Source: Brevundimonas sp. G8
Lineage (GTDB): Bacteria; Pseudomonadota; Alphaproteobacteria; Caulobacterales; Caulobacteraceae
DNA: 64,000 bases
Direction: 5' to 3'
NCBI RefSeq assembly: GCF_902506205.1
Contig: NZ_LR732816.1
Coordinates: 1,476,106 to 1,540,105, forward strand
Shown: positions 26,754-35,730 of the stretch, one piece after another
Position numbering within the stretch: position 1 is the stretch's first letter
How the letters are laid out: every line of letters starts with the position of its first letter
Program-made: the position numbers and the translations under genes
Notes under the pieces: model-generated
The model's database searches: none
What the model saw: only the letters and a program-made list of their open reading frames with translations
What the model was told of the DNA's origin: nothing

Positions 26754-27395
26754 CTATTTGGCGGCGATGGCGCCGGCCAGGATCACGTCGATCTGCTTGC
26801 CCATATGGTCCGACAGGGCCTGCGCGTCCCATTCGTCATAGGCGGCGCGGCGATAGTTCGACAGATAGGCGTCCCAGATCAGCTCGACCAGCAGGCGGCT
26901 GTCGGCGTCCTTGGACAGTTCGCCCTTGGCCACGGCGTCCTGCAGGATGCCGCCGATGGCGAGGAGCAGGTTCTTGGTCGCAGCGCGGGCGCGCATTTCG
27001 GCGGCCAGCGGTTGGAACCACGACCGGGCGACGATGGCCTGGAACAGGGGCAACTGGTCCAGCGACGAGTGGTAGCCGGCGCTGAGGGCGGTGACGAGGC
27101 GTTGGCGGACGGGCTCGCCCTTGGGGGCGGCGGCCTCGACCACTTCGGCCAGACGCGTCATGTCCTCGGTCAGGACGGCCTCGAACAGTTCGGCCTTGTC
27201 CTGGAAGTTGGCGAAGACGGCGCCGGTGGACATGCCGGCGCCCTTGGCGATGTCTCGGATGGTGGCGGGCTCATAGCCGCGCTCGGCGAAGAGCGAGCGG
27301 GCGGCGTCGAGAACCTTTTGTCGCGTGCGGATCTTGGCGGCCTGGCGCCGGTTCAGGCGGGGTTCGACGGCGAGGGTTGCGACAGTATCAGTCAT
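26754..27395 (-). CDS. TetR/AcrR family regulator
   Basis: A 213-residue regulator. The N-terminal helix-turn-helix (about residues 20-66) reads KVLDAARSLFAERGYEPATIRDIAKGAGMSTGAVFANFQDKAELF; the C-terminal half is the usual all-helical ligand-binding domain. It faces away from the CPA2 antiporter, with about 190 bases upstream of it, and has no closely linked partner, so its target is unclear. Self-regulation is usual in the family. Confidence 0.9.
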   Translation of the reverse strand: MTDTVATLAVEPRLNRRQAAKIRTRQKVLDAARSLFAERGYEPATIRDIAKGAGMSTGAVFANFQDKAELFEAVLTEDMTRLAEVVEAAAPKGEPVRQRLVTALSAGYHSSLDQLPLFQAIVARSWFQPLAAEMRARAATKNLLLAIGGILQDAVAKGELSKDADSRLLVELIWDAYLSNYRRAAYDEWDAQALSDHMGKQIDVILAGAIAAK

Positions 27396-27587
27396 AAATC
27401 AGGCTTTTACTCTACTTTAAGTCGCGGATGAGAGGGAGCATCCGCCGTCGACTTCAGGTGAATATCTCGGCCCGAGAGCGGGTCGGATGGGCGCTGCTGC
27501 TCCGAAGATGCAGGAATACGGAAGCCGCGCTTGCATCACGGAACCATGACGAAAATGGGTCCGCTTGGCGACCGTAGGTATCAGCCC

Positions 27588-29423
27588 CTAGTCTGGACTG
27601 GGGGCAGTTTTGGCCGGACGCACCGTTCGACGCAGCGCCCGGCTGGGGCGATTGCGGCGCTCGATCGGGGTTGCGGCCTGGAAGGCTTTGCGGAACTGGT
27701 CGCGCCGTTCGTGGATCGAGGCCAGCACCAGGCCCATGGGCACGCCCAGATCGACCAGGGTGTTTTCGGCCAGCTGAAGGCTGGCCTCGGTCGTCTCCGG
27801 CACGGCGTCGGTGACGCCCAGGCCATAAAGTCGCATGGCGTGCTGGTCGTCGCGGGCGCGGGCGATCAGGATCAGGTCCTCGCGCATCGACCGCGCGGCC
27901 GTGACCACCTCGTCCACCTTGGTCGGGGCGTCCATCGTCACGATCAGGGCGCGGGTGGATTGCACGCCGCAGTGCTGGAGCATCTCGCGGCGGCCGGCGT
28001 CGCCGTAGAAGACGTCGAAACCGTCGCGCCTGCCGGCCGAGACGATGCCGGGATCGGTGTCTAGGGCGATGAAGGCCTGGTCGTGCTCCTTCAGCATCTC
28101 GCCGATCAGCCGCCCGACGCGGCCGAAGCCGACGATGATGACGGCGCCGTCCGCCGCCTCCAGCGCTGGAAGATCAAGCGGTTGGCCGGCGGGCGCCGAC
28201 TTGCGCGCCAGCCGCTGGCCCAGCAGGGCGAGCAGGGGAATGGAGAAGATACTGACCGTCGCCGACAAGGCCACGGTGTTGGTCAGTTGCGGCGGCGCCA
28301 GACCCTCGACCAGGCCTGTCGCGAAGACGACGAAGGCGAACTCGCCCGCCGGGGCCAGGACCAGGGCCGTCTCCAGCGCCGGCCGCGCGCCCAGGCCCCA
28401 TAACCGCGCCAGGCTGAAGATGACGCCCGTCTTCACCACCGTCAGCGCCAAGGCCAGGCCGAAGACGCCGACGGGATCGGCGGCGATGGCGTCCAGGTCT
28501 AACCCCAGGCCGACGCCGACGAAGAAGACGCCCAGCAACAGGCCCTTGAACGGTTCGATGGAGACCTCGACCTCGCGACGGAACTCGGTCTCGGCCAGCA
28601 GCACGCCGGCTAACAGCGCGCCGATGCTCATCGACAGGCCGCTGGCCTGGGCAGCGAGGCCGGCGCCGACCACCACCAATAGGGAAGCAGCGACGAACAG
28701 TTCGCCGCCCTGATCAACCTTGCGGGCCTTGGCTACCGAACGGAACATCGGGCGCAGCACGACACGGCCCAACAGCACCATCAGCCCCAGGCCCAGCGCG
28801 GCCGGCACCAGGGTGAACAGGGCGCGCCCCAGCACGGCGGTGTCCAGCGCGCCGCCCTGCTGCGCCAGGGCCGCCAGGACGGTGACGGTGATCAGGATGG
28901 GGGCGACCGACAGATCCTGGGCCAGCAGGATGGCGAAGGTGGAGCGGCCGACCGTCCCTTTCAGCCGGCCGCGCTCGGCCAGGACCGGCATGACCACGGC
29001 GGTCGAGGACAGGGCCAAGCCCATCCCTAGCACCACAGCGCTGGCCAGCGTCTGACCCATCAGTAGGAAGCCGCAGGCCAGCACGGCCGTGCAAACCACG
29101 ACCTGCATCAGGCCCAGGCCGAACACCAGCCGGCGCATGGCCCTCAGCCGTTCCCACGACAGCTCCAACCCGATCATGAACAGAAGAAAGGCGACGCCCA
29201 GTTCGGACAGCTGGGCCAACTGGCCCGGATCGCCGATGGTCAGCCACGACAGCCAGGGCATGACGTGCGCGAACCGGCCCAGTCCGTCCGGCCCCAGCAG
29301 CACGCCCGCCGCCAGGAAACCCAGCACGGGACTGATCTTCAGCCGGTTGACCAGGGGCACGATGACGCCGGCGGCGGCCAGAAAGACCACCAGATCCTTA
29401 TAGTCCCCGCCCTGACCGTGCAT
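27588..29423 (-). CDS. CPA2 monovalent cation/proton antiporter with TrkA-N domain (KefB/KefC-like)
   Basis: A 611-residue inner-membrane protein. Residues 1-385 contain about 12 membrane helices with family motifs GVAFLLFMIGLEL and FFVGVGLGLDLD; residues 410-530 form a Rossmann TrkA-N domain (VIIVGFGRVGRLIGEML) that binds nucleotide, then a basic tail. Such proteins exchange K+ for H+, gated by the TrkA-N domain. No ancillary KefF/KefG gene is present. GAGGAGGG lies just before the ATG. Confidence 0.9.
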   Translation of the reverse strand: MHGQGGDYKDLVVFLAAAGVIVPLVNRLKISPVLGFLAAGVLLGPDGLGRFAHVMPWLSWLTIGDPGQLAQLSELGVAFLLFMIGLELSWERLRAMRRLVFGLGLMQVVVCTAVLACGFLLMGQTLASAVVLGMGLALSSTAVVMPVLAERGRLKGTVGRSTFAILLAQDLSVAPILITVTVLAALAQQGGALDTAVLGRALFTLVPAALGLGLMVLLGRVVLRPMFRSVAKARKVDQGGELFVAASLLVVVGAGLAAQASGLSMSIGALLAGVLLAETEFRREVEVSIEPFKGLLLGVFFVGVGLGLDLDAIAADPVGVFGLALALTVVKTGVIFSLARLWGLGARPALETALVLAPAGEFAFVVFATGLVEGLAPPQLTNTVALSATVSIFSIPLLALLGQRLARKSAPAGQPLDLPALEAADGAVIIVGFGRVGRLIGEMLKEHDQAFIALDTDPGIVSAGRRDGFDVFYGDAGRREMLQHCGVQSTRALIVTMDAPTKVDEVVTAARSMREDLILIARARDDQHAMRLYGLGVTDAVPETTEASLQLAENTLVDLGVPMGLVLASIHERRDQFRKAFQAATPIERRNRPSRALRRTVRPAKTAPSPD

Positions 29424-29579
29424 CCGCCCTCCTCGTCTTAGCGTATGTGACCTTTATCCGCCGGCCGTGGCGAGAGGTCGCACGGCTTTCATGAACTTTT
29501 TTTAAGGCGACACCCCCTCGCGCGGGTCTAGGGTCCGGCCCGACCCGTCCGTTTCAGGGGCGGCTTCCAGGAATCCGTG

Positions 29580-31703
29580 ATGAAAAGACTGCTTATCGGG
29601 GCTGCTGTCGGCGCCCTTCTTCTGCCCGCCAGCGCCGCCTTTGCGCAGGACGTCGGCCACGACCACGCCTGTATCGACGAGACCTGCTCGATCGTTTCGC
29701 TGTTCTCGGGCGAAGAGACGGCGGCGGGCTGGCAAGGCACCGAGGCGCCCCGTTACGGGACCTGGGGCTTCGACATGGCCGGCCGCGACACAGCGGTTAA
29801 GCCGGGCGACGACTTCTTCCAGTACGCCAACGGCAAGGCGCTGGAAAAACTGGTCATCCCGTCGGACCGCACCAGCTATGGCTCGTTCGCCCTGCTGCGC
29901 GAACTGTCGGACAACCGTATGAAGGAACTGGTGTTGGGCCTGGCGAACCGCACCGACCTGGCGCCCGGTTCGGACGAGGCCAAGGTCGCCGACGCCTATC
30001 GCTCCTACATCGACGAAGCGCGCATCGAGCAACTGGACGCCCAGCCGCTGCAACCCTATCTGGCCGCGATCCGCGCCGCCGACAGCCATGACAAGATGGC
30101 CGTCTATATGGGCCAGACGGTCGGCCGCTTCGGCTCGTCCTTCTTCGGCACCGGCATCACCATCGATTCCAAACAGCCGACCCGCTACGTCGTCTCGACG
30201 GGTCAGTCGGGCATCGGCTTGCCCAACCGGGACTATTATCTGGACGCCCGTTTCGCCGACAAGAAGGTCCTGTACGAGGCCTATGTCGCGCGCATGCTGG
30301 GTATGATCGGCTGGGCCAACCCAACCGAGACCGCCGCCCAGATCGTGGCCCTGGAAGGCAAGATCGCCGAGGCCCACTGGTCGCCGGCCGAGAACCGCAA
30401 CCGCGACAAGACCTACAACGAGTTCACCATCGCCAAACTCGCCGAGGACGCGCCCGGCTTCGCCTGGCAGGCCTATTACGACGCCGCCGAACTGGGCGGC
30501 GTGCCGCGCCTGATCGTGCGACAGGACACGGCCATGCCCAAGATCGCGGCCATCTACGCCGAGACGCCGGTCGAGCTGTTGCAGGCCTGGGAAGCCTTCC
30601 ACACCGCCGATGACATGGCGCCGATGATGTCCAAGCGCTTCTCGGACGCCCAGTGGGAGTTCCGCTCGCGCGATCTGTCGGGCCAGCCCGAGCAGCGCAC
30701 CCGCGAAAAGCGCGCCATCTCCTTCGCCGAAGGTTCGCTGGGCGAGGCCACGGGCCGGCTTTACGTCGCTCAGTATTTCCCGGCCGAATCCAAGGCCAAG
30801 ATGGAAGAACTGGTCGCCAATCTGCGCACCGCCCTGTCGCACCGGATCGAGACCCTGACGTGGATGGGGACGGAGACCAAGGCGGCGGCGCAGGAGAAGC
30901 TGCGCAAGTTCACGGTCAAGATCGGCTATCCCGAGAAGTGGCGCGACTATTCCGGCCTGGACATCCGCGCGAACGACCTGGTCGGCAACGCCGAGCGCCG
31001 GGGCCTGTTCGAGTGGAACTATGATCTGGCCCGCCTGAACGAGCCGGTCGACAAGTCGGAGTGGGGCATGACCCCGCAGACGGTGAACGCCTACTACAAC
31101 TCGGCCAACAACGAGATCGTCTTCCCGGCGGCGATCCTGCAGCCGCCCTTCTTCGATCCGAACGGCGATGCGGCGGTCAACTATGGCGGCATCGGCGGGG
31201 TGATCGGCCACGAGATCGGCCACGGCTTCGACGACCAGGGCTCCAAGTCCGACGGCGACGGCGTGCTGCGCAACTGGTGGACGCCTGAGGACAAGGCCAA
31301 CTTCGAGGCCCTGACCGCGCGTCTGGGTGCGCAATATGCGACCTATGAGCCGATCGTCGGCTACACCATCAATCCCGGCCTGACGATGGGCGAGAACATC
31401 GGCGACGCCTCGGGCGTGGCGGTGGGGCTTGAGGCCTATCACCTGTCGTTGAACGGCCAGCCGGCGCCGGTTCTGGACGGGGCGACGGGCGACCAGCGCT
31501 TCTTCTACGGCTGGGCCCAGGTCTGGCAGTCGAAGTATCGTGACGAAGCCCTGAAGCAGCAGGTCGCTACCGATCCGCACTCGGCCGCCCAGTTCCGGGT
31601 CATCGGCCCGCTGCGCAACGTGGACGCCTGGTACGACGCTTTCGACGTCCAGCCGGGCACGAAATACTATCTGACGCCCGAGGAACGCGTTCGCCTCTGG
31701 TAA
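29580..31703 (+). CDS. Secreted M13-family zinc endopeptidase (PepO/neprilysin-like)
   Basis: A 707-residue metallopeptidase. Signal peptide ends near SAAFAQD. The zinc motif HEIGH is at residues 544-548, followed by GFDDQGSKSDGDG, and the third ligand lies in GENIGDASG, as in M13 enzymes; NAYYNSANNEIVFPAAIL is the conserved substrate-site region. A GTG directly precedes the ATG at 29580, and I prefer the ATG. Four Cys-type disulphides of animal neprilysins are absent, as usual in bacteria. Followed by a clear terminator. Confidence 0.94.
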   Translation: MKRLLIGAAVGALLLPASAAFAQDVGHDHACIDETCSIVSLFSGEETAAGWQGTEAPRYGTWGFDMAGRDTAVKPGDDFFQYANGKALEKLVIPSDRTSYGSFALLRELSDNRMKELVLGLANRTDLAPGSDEAKVADAYRSYIDEARIEQLDAQPLQPYLAAIRAADSHDKMAVYMGQTVGRFGSSFFGTGITIDSKQPTRYVVSTGQSGIGLPNRDYYLDARFADKKVLYEAYVARMLGMIGWANPTETAAQIVALEGKIAEAHWSPAENRNRDKTYNEFTIAKLAEDAPGFAWQAYYDAAELGGVPRLIVRQDTAMPKIAAIYAETPVELLQAWEAFHTADDMAPMMSKRFSDAQWEFRSRDLSGQPEQRTREKRAISFAEGSLGEATGRLYVAQYFPAESKAKMEELVANLRTALSHRIETLTWMGTETKAAAQEKLRKFTVKIGYPEKWRDYSGLDIRANDLVGNAERRGLFEWNYDLARLNEPVDKSEWGMTPQTVNAYYNSANNEIVFPAAILQPPFFDPNGDAAVNYGGIGGVIGHEIGHGFDDQGSKSDGDGVLRNWWTPEDKANFEALTARLGAQYATYEPIVGYTINPGLTMGENIGDASGVAVGLEAYHLSLNGQPAPVLDGATGDQRFFYGWAQVWQSKYRDEALKQQVATDPHSAAQFRVIGPLRNVDAWYDAFDVQPGTKYYLTPEERVRLW

Positions 31704-31725
31704 GGCGACGCTTGTTCGAGAATGG

Positions 31726-31753
31726 AAAGGCCGGGGTTCGCCCCGGCCTTTTT
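31726..31753 (+). terminator. Intrinsic terminator after the M13 peptidase gene
   Basis: Perfect 11-bp stem AAAGGCCGGGG / CCCCGGCCTTT around a UUCG tetraloop, followed by TT. Confidence 0.92.
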
Positions 31754-32068
31754 CATATCGACAAGCACATGTCGAAACCTCGACTTCGCATCGACAATTT
31801 GTCGAGGTATTTCAGAGGCCGAGCTGGGCTCCAGACGCGAAAAAGCCCGCTGCGGGGGATACATCGCAGCGGGCTTTCGCGCTCTTTGCAGAGCGGACGT
31901 TTCCTCCCCGAAACGCCTTCGAGTGCTGCGCGCTTGAGCAACGCTTGCCCTCGAGTGAGTTCATTTGACGCATCGGCCCCGTCCGCGTCAACGGCGCGTT
32001 TCGCCCGAGTCGAACTTTCTTCGACTTATCGCTGATAACTCATCTTGGAGGCCCCTTATTATCGAAGC
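31754..32068. other. Intergenic region with several palindromes, possible minus-strand small RNA
   Basis: No convincing protein gene is seen in this 315-base stretch between the M13 peptidase and hisS. It holds CGACA-AGCACA-TGTCG (near 31760), the palindrome TCGACAA-T-TTGTCGA (near 31791-31805), CCTCGAC...GTCGAGG around it, and the strong terminator at 31842-31877. On the minus strand TTGACG (31991-31986) and CAAATG (31967-31962) are 18 bases apart, a weak promoter candidate whose transcript would run about 115 nt to that terminator. This could be a small RNA, or simply the long 3' end of hisS. Confidence 0.4.
31842..31877 (-). terminator. Strong minus-strand intrinsic terminator downstream of hisS
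   Basis: A perfect 13-bp stem (31842-31854 with 31865-31877) with a 10-base loop; the minus strand continues into TTTTTCG. It lies about 190 bases beyond the hisS stop codon, an unusually long distance if hisS is its only gene. Confidence 0.85.
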
Positions 32069-33559
32069 TTATTCGATAATGGATTTGATGGCTGCGACCA
32101 GGCCTTCGCGTGGGATTTTCATCTGGCCGGGGCGTTCGGCTTTCCAGGCGTCATTGTCGGTGATGGCCGCGGCGGCGGCGCGGCCGGCGTCCAGATCCTT
32201 AATGGTGACCTCGCCCGCCGCGATCTCGTCTCCGCCCAGGATGACGACGGCGGGGGCGCCGCGCCGGTCGGCGTATTTCATCTGGGCCTTCATGCCCGCG
32301 CGACCCAGATAAAGCTCGGCGGCGACGCCTGCGGCGCGCAGTTCGGCGACGGCGGTCAGATAATGGGCCATGTCGTCCTCGGAGAAGACGATGACCACGA
32401 CGGGTCCGCGCACGGCGTCCTCGGCGCCGCGTCCGGCCGCACGTAGGGCCGAGGCCAGGCGCGAGACTCCGAAGGAGAAGCCGGTAGCCGGCGTGCTCTG
32501 GCCGGTGAAGCGCGCGACCAGATCGTCATAGCGGCCGCCGCCGCCGATGGAGCCGAAGCGGACCGGTCGGCCCTTGTCGTCCACGGTGTCTAGCAGCAGT
32601 TCGGCCTCGAACACGGCGCCTGTGTAATATTCCAGGCCGCGCACGATGGTGGGGTCGAACTTGACGGCGTCCTGGCCGACCGACATGGCGGCCAGCGCCC
32701 GGTCGATGGCGGCCAGTTCGTTCAGCGCCGCCTCGCCCGCCGCGCCCAGGTCACCGGAACGCGCGACGGCGTCCAGGGTCTGCGCCCGCGTCAGGCCGGG
32801 GGTGTTGGCCGAGGCCAGGAAGGCCTCGATGGCGGCGGTGACCTTGGTCGGCAGGCTGGCGCCCTTGGTATAGTCGCCGGACTCGTCCAGTCGGCCTTCG
32901 CCCAGCAGTTGGACGACGCCTTCCCAGCCCAGGCGGTCGACCTTGTCGATGGCGCGCAGGGCCGTCAGCCGCTGACCGGCCTCGGTCACGCCGCCGGCGT
33001 CGAACAGGCCGTCGAACAGCTTGCGGTTCGAGACGCGGATCTGGGCTTGGCCGGCGTCCAGGCCCGCGCTGGCCAGGCCTTCGCAGGCCATGGCGATGAT
33101 CTCGGCGTCGGCCTCGGGCCGGTCGGAGCCGACGGTGTCGGCGTCGCACTGCCAGAACTCGCGGAAGCGGCCGGGGCCGGGCTTCTCGTTGCGCCACACC
33201 GGGCCATAGGCATAGCGGCGGAAGGGTTTGGGCATGGTCTCCCACGTCTGGGCCGCGAACCGGGCCAGCGGCGCGGTGTGATCGTAGCGCAGGGCCATCC
33301 ATTCCCCCGGCTCATCCGACCCGGCGTCGTCCTGAAGCGCGAAGACGCCTTCGTTGGGGCGGTCGGCGTCGGGCAAGAATTTGCCTAGGGCGTCGGCATA
33401 TTCGAAGGCTGGCGTCTCCAGCGGTTCGAAGCCCCAGCGCTCATAGACCTCGGACACGCGGGCGACGATGCGCCGCTCTGCGGTCAGGTCACGGCCGCGC
33501 TTGTCGGCGAAACCGCGCGGGTTGCGGGCAATGGGGCGGATCGGCGTGTCTGTGCTCAT
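32069..33559 (-). CDS. hisS: Histidyl-tRNA synthetase
   Basis: Class II aminoacyl-tRNA synthetase, 496 residues. Motif 2 is in PFRRYAYGPVWRNEKPGPGRFREFWQCDAD, the histidine-binding signature is RGLEYYTGAVFE, and motif 3 follows in SIGGGGRYDDLV and GFSFGVSRLASAL. The C-terminal anticodon domain begins near residue 395. The last codons overlap the palindrome ATTATCGA...TCGATAAT (32058-32080). The gene stands alone. Confidence 0.96.
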   Translation of the reverse strand: MSTDTPIRPIARNPRGFADKRGRDLTAERRIVARVSEVYERWGFEPLETPAFEYADALGKFLPDADRPNEGVFALQDDAGSDEPGEWMALRYDHTAPLARFAAQTWETMPKPFRRYAYGPVWRNEKPGPGRFREFWQCDADTVGSDRPEADAEIIAMACEGLASAGLDAGQAQIRVSNRKLFDGLFDAGGVTEAGQRLTALRAIDKVDRLGWEGVVQLLGEGRLDESGDYTKGASLPTKVTAAIEAFLASANTPGLTRAQTLDAVARSGDLGAAGEAALNELAAIDRALAAMSVGQDAVKFDPTIVRGLEYYTGAVFEAELLLDTVDDKGRPVRFGSIGGGGRYDDLVARFTGQSTPATGFSFGVSRLASALRAAGRGAEDAVRGPVVVIVFSEDDMAHYLTAVAELRAAGVAAELYLGRAGMKAQMKYADRRGAPAVVILGGDEIAAGEVTIKDLDAGRAAAAAITDNDAWKAERPGQMKIPREGLVAAIKSIIE

Positions 33560-33724
33560 GGCGCGCGCTTAAGCCAAGGGGCGGGCCATCGCAAATTGCA
33601 TGGGCTGCTGAAGCCATATGCGCCGGGTGGTCGAATGTCGGTCAGCGGACACAGGCGTTTGTTTACGCGTAGAGAAATCGTAATGGGGCGGAACCTGGGC
33701 ACAGGCTTTCCGTTGTTGAGCGCC

Positions 33725-33931
33725 ATGACGCCACACGCCGTTCTCGTATCCCGCACCTGCAACACGTCGGACCGACGCACCATCCGCTGGTGGGAGTGCG
33801 AACTGGTGGATACCGACGGGTCGCGACACATCCGCGATCAGGCCTTCTTCTCCATCGGCGAGGCGAAATCCTGGGCCTCGGCGCAGGGCTATCCGGTCAG
33901 CGACGACGCCGCGTCGTCGTCCGACGCCTGA
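33725..33931 (+). CDS. Small hypothetical protein coupled to the ClpP-like gene
   Basis: A 68-residue product (MTPHAVLVSRTCNTSDRRTI...) with a Trp/Glu-rich centre (IRWWECELVDTDGS) and a Ser/Asp-rich end. Its frame is open further upstream, so starts at 33683 or earlier are possible; none has a strong ribosome site. The stop overlaps the ATG of the ClpP-like gene (TGATG), which is the best evidence that it is translated. Function unknown. Confidence 0.5.
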   Translation: MTPHAVLVSRTCNTSDRRTIRWWECELVDTDGSRHIRDQAFFSIGEAKSWASAQGYPVSDDAASSSDA

Positions 33932-34512
33932 TGTCGCGTTCCGCGCCGACGGGCGTCCTGACGGCCGAAGCCTTCGACACGCCGCGCATCCTGCTGGCCG
34001 GCGCCGTCGATTATGCGATGTACGATCGGTTCCGCGATCAGCTGGCCGCCGCCCCCAAGACCGGGCTGACGGTGATCGAGCTGTCGACCCTGGGGGGAGA
34101 TCCCGAGGTGGCGCGGATGATGGGGGAGGACGTCCGGTTCCAGAGCGACATCAATCCGTCGCGCCGGCTGGTCTTCCTTGGCAAGGCGGCCATCTATTCG
34201 GCCGGGGCCACCTTCATGAGCTTCTTCGCCACCCCGAACCGTTATCTGACGCGGGGCACGCGGGTGATGATCCACGAACGCAAGATGGACAAGGAACTGC
34301 ACGTGATCGGGCCGCTGACCACCTGCGTCGCCTCGGTCCGGGCGATGTTGAACGAGCTGGAACACTCCATCGCCATCCAGAACGAGGGGTTCGAGAATCT
34401 GGTGCTGGGGTCCTCCGTCACGATGGAGGAGGTGCTGAAACGTGCGCCCGCCAACTGGTATATCGAGGCGCAGGAGGCCAAGGCGCTGGGCCTGATCGCT
34501 GACGTGATCTGA
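33931..34512 (+). CDS. ClpP-like serine protease fold protein
   Basis: A 193-residue protein of the ClpP/crotonase superfamily. The core follows ClpP: VIELSTLGGDPEVARMM, then LGKAAIYSAGATFMSFF with the presumed nucleophile Ser, then GTRVMIHERKMD with the presumed His, and EAQEAKALGLIADVI at the end. Where ClpP has its Asp (RD before the final helix) this protein has PANW, so the triad may be incomplete or use another acid. No signal peptide. It is coupled to the small upstream gene and convergent with hslV. Confidence 0.75.
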   Translation: MSRSAPTGVLTAEAFDTPRILLAGAVDYAMYDRFRDQLAAAPKTGLTVIELSTLGGDPEVARMMGEDVRFQSDINPSRRLVFLGKAAIYSAGATFMSFFATPNRYLTRGTRVMIHERKMDKELHVIGPLTTCVASVRAMLNELEHSIAIQNEGFENLVLGSSVTMEEVLKRAPANWYIEAQEAKALGLIADVI

Positions 34513-34525
34513 CGCGGCGGCAGGA

Positions 34526-35086
34526 TCAGGCGTCCAGCGTCTCCACTGTCAGATTGCCGTTGGTGTAGACGCAGATCTCGGCGGCGATCTTCATCGCCTT
34601 GCGGGCGACCTGTTCGGCGTCCAGCTCGGTTTCCTCGATCAGGGCGCGGGCCGCCGACAGGGCGTAGTTGCCGCCTGAACCGACGGCGGCGACGCCGTAT
34701 TCCGGCTCCAGCACGTCGCCGACGCCCGTCACGGTGAAGATCGACGACTTGTCCGCCACCAGCAGCATCGCCTCCAGCCGACGCAGATAGCGGTCGGTGC
34801 GCCAGTCCTTGGCCAGATCCACGCAGGCGCGGGCCAGCTGGTCGGGATACTGCTCCAGCTTGGCCTCAAGCCGCTCGATCAAGGTGAAGGCGTCGGCCGT
34901 GGCGCCGGCGAAGCCCGCCAGCACCTTGCCGCCAGCCAGAACCCGCACCTTTCGCGCCGCGCCCTTGACGATAGTCGGTCCCATCGAGACCTGGCCGTCG
35001 CCGGCGATGACGGTGCGGCCGTTCTTGCGCACCGCCAGGATGGTGGTGCCGTGCCAGTCGGGGAAGTTCGAAGCGCTCTGTGTCAT
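34526..35086 (-). CDS. hslV: HslV, peptidase subunit of the HslUV protease
   Basis: A 186-residue proteasome-beta-like protease that assembles with the ATPase HslU. The catalytic Thr follows a 13-residue leader (...[12 protein letters not shown]), which must be removed to expose it. [21 protein letters not shown] and the C-terminal [12 protein letters not shown] are typical. HslU is normally close by, but no hslU lies downstream here because a convergent gene follows; it must be upstream of this window's logic or elsewhere in the genome. Confidence 0.95.
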   Translation of the reverse strand: MTQSASNFPDWHGTTILAVRKNGRTVIAGDGQVSMGPTIVKGAARKVRVLAGGKVLAGFAGATADAFTLIERLEAKLEQYPDQLARACVDLAKDWRTDRYLRRLEAMLLVADKSSIFTVTGVGDVLEPEYGVAAVGSGGNYALSAARALIEETELDAEQVARKAMKIAAEICVYTNGNLTVETLDA

Positions 35087-35219
35087 CCCCGTCAGATGGC
35101 GCGCCGGGCGGCGTGCATCAAGTCCGTGCCGGATTGGGATAACCGTGTCTTATTTTGACCCCAATAATGGCTAGAACGCACAATCCGCATCCATCAACAC
35201 GCCTAATGAGGGCATTATC

Positions 35220-35621
35220 TTGCTTTATCGCGTCGTTTTCGTAAGCGAAATGATCGGCGCGACGGGCAGAGATGTTCAATCGGTCGCCGAAATCCTGGGC
35301 GCGTCAGAGCGCAACAATCGCCGCGACGAGATCAGCAGCGCCATGATGTTCCACGAGGGCGAGGCCGCCCAGATGGCGGAAGGCGCGCGCGGAGATCTGG
35401 ACCGACTGCTGGCGCGCCTGTCGAGGGATCCGCGTCATCGCAACATCCGCATCCTCGAAGACCGTCCGGTGATGCAGCGCCGCATGCAGGATTCAGCCCG
35501 TCTGTGCGCGCTCACGGACATCCAGGCGCGCGACATTCTGTACGGGCGGCGATTGAGCGATCTGTCCTGTGCAGGACTGGAAAAGCTGCTGTCGTGCGAA
35601 CACGTCAAGATGGCCGCCTGA
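35220..35621 (+). CDS. BLUF-domain-like protein lacking the flavin-site Tyr
   Basis: A 133-residue protein, start TTG with GAGGG eight bases upstream. The BLUF fold is recognisable: RVVFVSE, ILGASERNNRRDEISSAMMF, AQMAEGARGDLDRLLARLSRDPRHRNI. The Asn (NN) and Gln (AQ) of the flavin site are present, but the essential Tyr of the first strand is Phe (position 6), and the C-terminal Trp-x-Met is missing. It is therefore probably not a working blue-light sensor by itself. A complete BLUF protein is encoded just downstream. Confidence 0.75.
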   Translation: MLYRVVFVSEMIGATGRDVQSVAEILGASERNNRRDEISSAMMFHEGEAAQMAEGARGDLDRLLARLSRDPRHRNIRILEDRPVMQRRMQDSARLCALTDIQARDILYGRRLSDLSCAGLEKLLSCEHVKMAA

Positions 35622-35650
35622 TCCGCCCCTGATCCGCCCCTGATCCGCCC
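35618..35650 (+). repeat. Three tandem 11-base repeats at the end of the first BLUF gene
   Basis: CTGATCCGCCC occurs three times without gap. The first copy contains the stop codon (TGA, 35619-35621). The last copy also forms the left arm of a small hairpin, CCGCCC-TTG-GGGCGG. Because 11 is not a multiple of three, loss or gain of copies would leave the stop in copy one unaffected. Confidence 0.85.
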
Positions 35651-35730
35651 TTGGGGCGGCGCCTTCTGTTAACCCCGATCGCCTAGCTGTCGCACGTCGG
35701 GCCCTGGCCCTGAGTTGCGTAAGAGTGGTT

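Noticed and set aside
31880..31910. RNase P RNA fragment (GGGGAGGAAACG on the minus strand)
   Set aside because: Only a short resemblance to the conserved P4 region; a terminator follows within about 60 bases and the rest of RNase P is absent.
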